In this document: one piece after another, positions 5,237 to 6,860 of the stretch
Layout of the letters: every line of letters begins with the position of its first letter
How positions within the stretch are numbered: position 1 is the stretch's first letter
Origin: Bacillota bacterium
GTDB taxonomy: Bacteria; Bacillota; Clostridia; Lachnospirales; Lachnospiraceae
Length of the DNA: 6,860 bases
Reading direction: 5' to 3'
NCBI GenBank assembly: GCA_023441145.1
Contig: JAEZQN010000182.1
Coordinates: forward strand, 1 to 6,860
Notes under the pieces: generated by a model
The model's input: only the letters and a program-made list of their open reading frames with translations
The model's database searches: none
What the model was told of the DNA's origin: nothing
Position numbers and translations under genes: made by a program

Positions 5237-6860
5237 GCCTTTTCCACCTCTTCCCTTGACAACTGAGAATAGCAGATCTCTTGATATTCCTCACAAGTTT
5301 TAATTAACTCCTTATGGGTTCCCATTCCCACTAATTTACCATCCTCGAGCACAAGAATCTTGTCTGCACTTTTTATAGAGGCTGCCCTCTGAGATACAAT
5401 AAATACAGTCTTTTTCCCTGCAAGTGAATGAATAGCCTGACGAAGCTTAGCATCTGTGGCAAAGTCAAGGGCAGAACTACTATCATCTAGAATCAGGATA
5501 TCGGAATCAGAAACCAAGGCTCTAGCAATCGTAAGCCTTTGCTTTTGTCCTCCTGAGAGGTTACCTCCTCCTTGGGTTAGCATGGTCTCTAAGCCCTTTG
5601 GCTTGTCCAAAATAAATTCACTGGCTTGGGCAATCTGGATGGCTTTTAGTAACTGTTCTTTTGTGGCATACTCATTTCCCCACCTTAAATTGTCTTCGAT
5701 GGTTCCCTTAAACAACATCGCCTTTTGTGGTACGACTGCTACCTTTTTACGAAGGGCTTCATAGGTATACTCTTTCACATTGCGCCCATCTATAAGAACT
5801 GTCCCTTCCTCCACATCATAAAAACGAGGTATAAGGTTGACTAATGTAGTTTTTCCATGACCAGTACCGCCTATAATCCCAATGGTTTCTCCTTCATTTA
5901 CAGAAAAGCTAATGTCCGACAAGGAAGGCTCACGAGCTCCTTGATAGGAGAATGTCACATGGGAAAACTCTACTTTAGGAAGTTTATTATCACCTTCAAC
6001 CTCTATTTTTACAGTGCCTTCTTTCATAGAGCACTTTAGATCAAATACATCGTTTATACGACTAGCACTAGCAGAGGCTTTCGTAACGGTTACAATAAGG
6101 TTTGCCAAGGCAACAAGAGCAAGTAGAATCTGAGTCATATAATTTACAAGGGCAATTACCTCCCCTTGGGTAATTGCACCATTATTTACCCGGTACCCAC
6201 CTTGCCATATAATCGCAATAATAGCCAAATTAACGACAATATAAGTAAATGGATTTAATAATCCTGAAATTCGTCCAACAAAAATCTGTGTATTACTAAG
6301 GATACTACTAGTCTGCTCAAACTCCTCTACTTCGTCAGACTGTCTACAGAAAGCCCGAATCACCCTGCTGCCAACTAGATTATTTCTAGTTATTAAAGAA
6401 ACCTTATCCAAAATATTTTGCACTTTTTTATAAATAGGCATGGTAATTAACATAATGCCGTAGATAATAAAAGCCAATATAGGTACTGCAACTAAAAAGA
6501 TTATGGCTATCTTCACATCAATGGTAAATGCCATGATTAATGCCCCTACCACAATAAAGGGTGACCTTAAGAACAGTCTCAGAAGAAGATTAATCCCTGT
6601 CTGAGTCTGATTAATATCACTAGTTAGCCTAGTGATTAAGGATGAGGTGCCAATGGTATCTATCTCTGCATAAGAGAACTCATTGATGTGACGATATAAA
6701 TCATTTCGCAGTGCTGTACCAAAGCCCATTCCTGCCTTAGCCGCAAAATACTGAGCTGTCAGAGAACAGGAAAGGCCCAATACACCTAAAAACACCAACA
6801 CCCCACCTAAGCCTAGAATGTAAGATAAGTTTCTATGTTTAATTCCAACGTCAATAATAC
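5233..6860 (-). CDS. ABC exporter half-transporter with degenerate ATPase site (N-terminus beyond window)
   Basis: 541 complete codons are visible and the frame stays open to the right edge, so only the N-terminal transmembrane helix and start (roughly 40 residues) are missing; the GTG at 6801 is not the start. Counting from the first full codon, residues 1-265 are exporter membrane domain with hydrophobic segments near 12-34, 97-112, 115-139, 200-218 and 232-258. The nucleotide-binding domain has Walker A GGTGHGKT 330-337, Q-loop Q378, canonical signature LSGGQ 434-438, Walker B ending ILDD with D459 in place of the catalytic Glu, D-loop SALD 462-465, and Gln (Q490, in VSQRAAS) in place of the switch His. 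These substitutions are the hallmark of the degenerate subunit in heterodimeric exporters such as TM287/288, BmrCD and LmrCD. Its stop overlaps the start of the fused partner by four bases (ATGA), with AAAGG just upstream, so balanced coupled synthesis is expected. The operon promoter lies outside the window. Confidence 0.93.
   Translation of the reverse strand, partial: IIDVGIKHRNLSYILGLGGVLVFLGVLGLSCSLTAQYFAAKAGMGFGTALRNDLYRHINEFSYAEIDTIGTSSLITRLTSDINQTQTGINLLLRLFLRSPFIVVGALIMAFTIDVKIAIIFLVAVPILAFIIYGIMLITMPIYKKVQNILDKVSLITRNNLVGSRVIRAFCRQSDEVEEFEQTSSILSNTQIFVGRISGLLNPFTYIVVNLAIIAIIWQGGYRVNNGAITQGEVIALVNYMTQILLALVALANLIVTVTKASASASRINDVFDLKCSMKEGTVKIEVEGDNKLPKVEFSHVTFSYQGAREPSLSDISFSVNEGETIGIIGGTGHGKTTLVNLIPRFYDVEEGTVLIDGRNVKEYTYEALRKKVAVVPQKAMLFKGTIEDNLRWGNEYATKEQLLKAIQIAQASEFILDKPKGLETMLTQGGGNLSGGQKQRLTIARALVSDSDILILDDSSSALDFATDAKLRQAIHSLAGKKTVFIVSQRAASIKSADKILVLEDGKLVGMGTHKELIKTCEEYQEICYSQLSREEVEKA

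Noticed and set aside
5064..5294. Minus-strand open frame of 76 codons over the junction of the two ABC genes
   Set aside because: It is an out-of-frame reading across two clear genes; the product is not protein-like.
5456..5764. Plus-strand open frame of 102 codons opposite the ATPase domain
   Set aside because: It is antisense to the conserved nucleotide-binding motifs; such frames commonly arise from codon bias on the other strand.
5857..6039. Plus-strand open frame of 60 codons opposite the ABC gene
   Set aside because: It is antisense to a confident gene with no supporting signals.
6799..6801. GTG at 6801 as start of the upstream ABC subunit
   Set aside because: The frame continues to the window edge with IIDVGI and helix residues typical of the end of the first membrane segment, so the real start is outside.

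Overview
The window is AT-rich and reads as a low-GC Firmicute, most likely a clostridial species close to Lachnospiraceae. The evidence is strong AAGGAG-type ribosome binding sites, A/T-rich spacers, the particular form of the phosphatidylserine synthase motif, and a DegV/FakB protein. The species cannot be fixed from the sequence alone. Five of the six genes concern the membrane or its lipids; the sixth is a short exported protein I do not recognise.

Left part, minus strand (1-1785). A small exported or membrane-anchored protein of about 77 residues is followed downstream by a two-gene unit: a 351-residue polytopic membrane protein of the LPG-synthase-TM/flippase-like (UPF0104, YbhN-like) family, then the first 86 codons of a CDP-alcohol phosphatidyltransferase, most likely phosphatidylserine synthase (pssA), cut by the window edge. 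The last two genes share one base (TAATG), so translational coupling is likely. A promoter with a perfect extended -10 and an unusually long 19-bp spacer precedes the pair.

Middle, plus strand (about 1907-2949). A DegV/FakB fatty-acid-binding protein is transcribed divergently from the small protein. It has a probable promoter at 1907-1935, a 20-bp imperfect direct repeat around that promoter, and a strong hairpin terminator that also separates it from the converging ABC operon.

Right part, minus strand (2954-6860). Two ABC exporter half-transporters overlap by ATGA and form a heterodimer of the TM287/288, BmrCD, LmrCD class. The upstream subunit, cut by the right edge, carries the degenerate site residues (Asp for the catalytic Glu, Gln for the switch His). 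The downstream subunit is catalytically normal.

The outstanding observation is in the downstream subunit. Its reading frame continues about 165 residues beyond the end of a normal ABC exporter into a complete YbaK/ProX-type aminoacyl-tRNA deacylase domain (ProXp-ala/PrdX-like, 'prolyl-tRNA synthetase associated domain'). A multidrug or peptide exporter ATPase fused to a tRNA trans-editing domain is an unexpected architecture and is the best candidate here for something undescribed.
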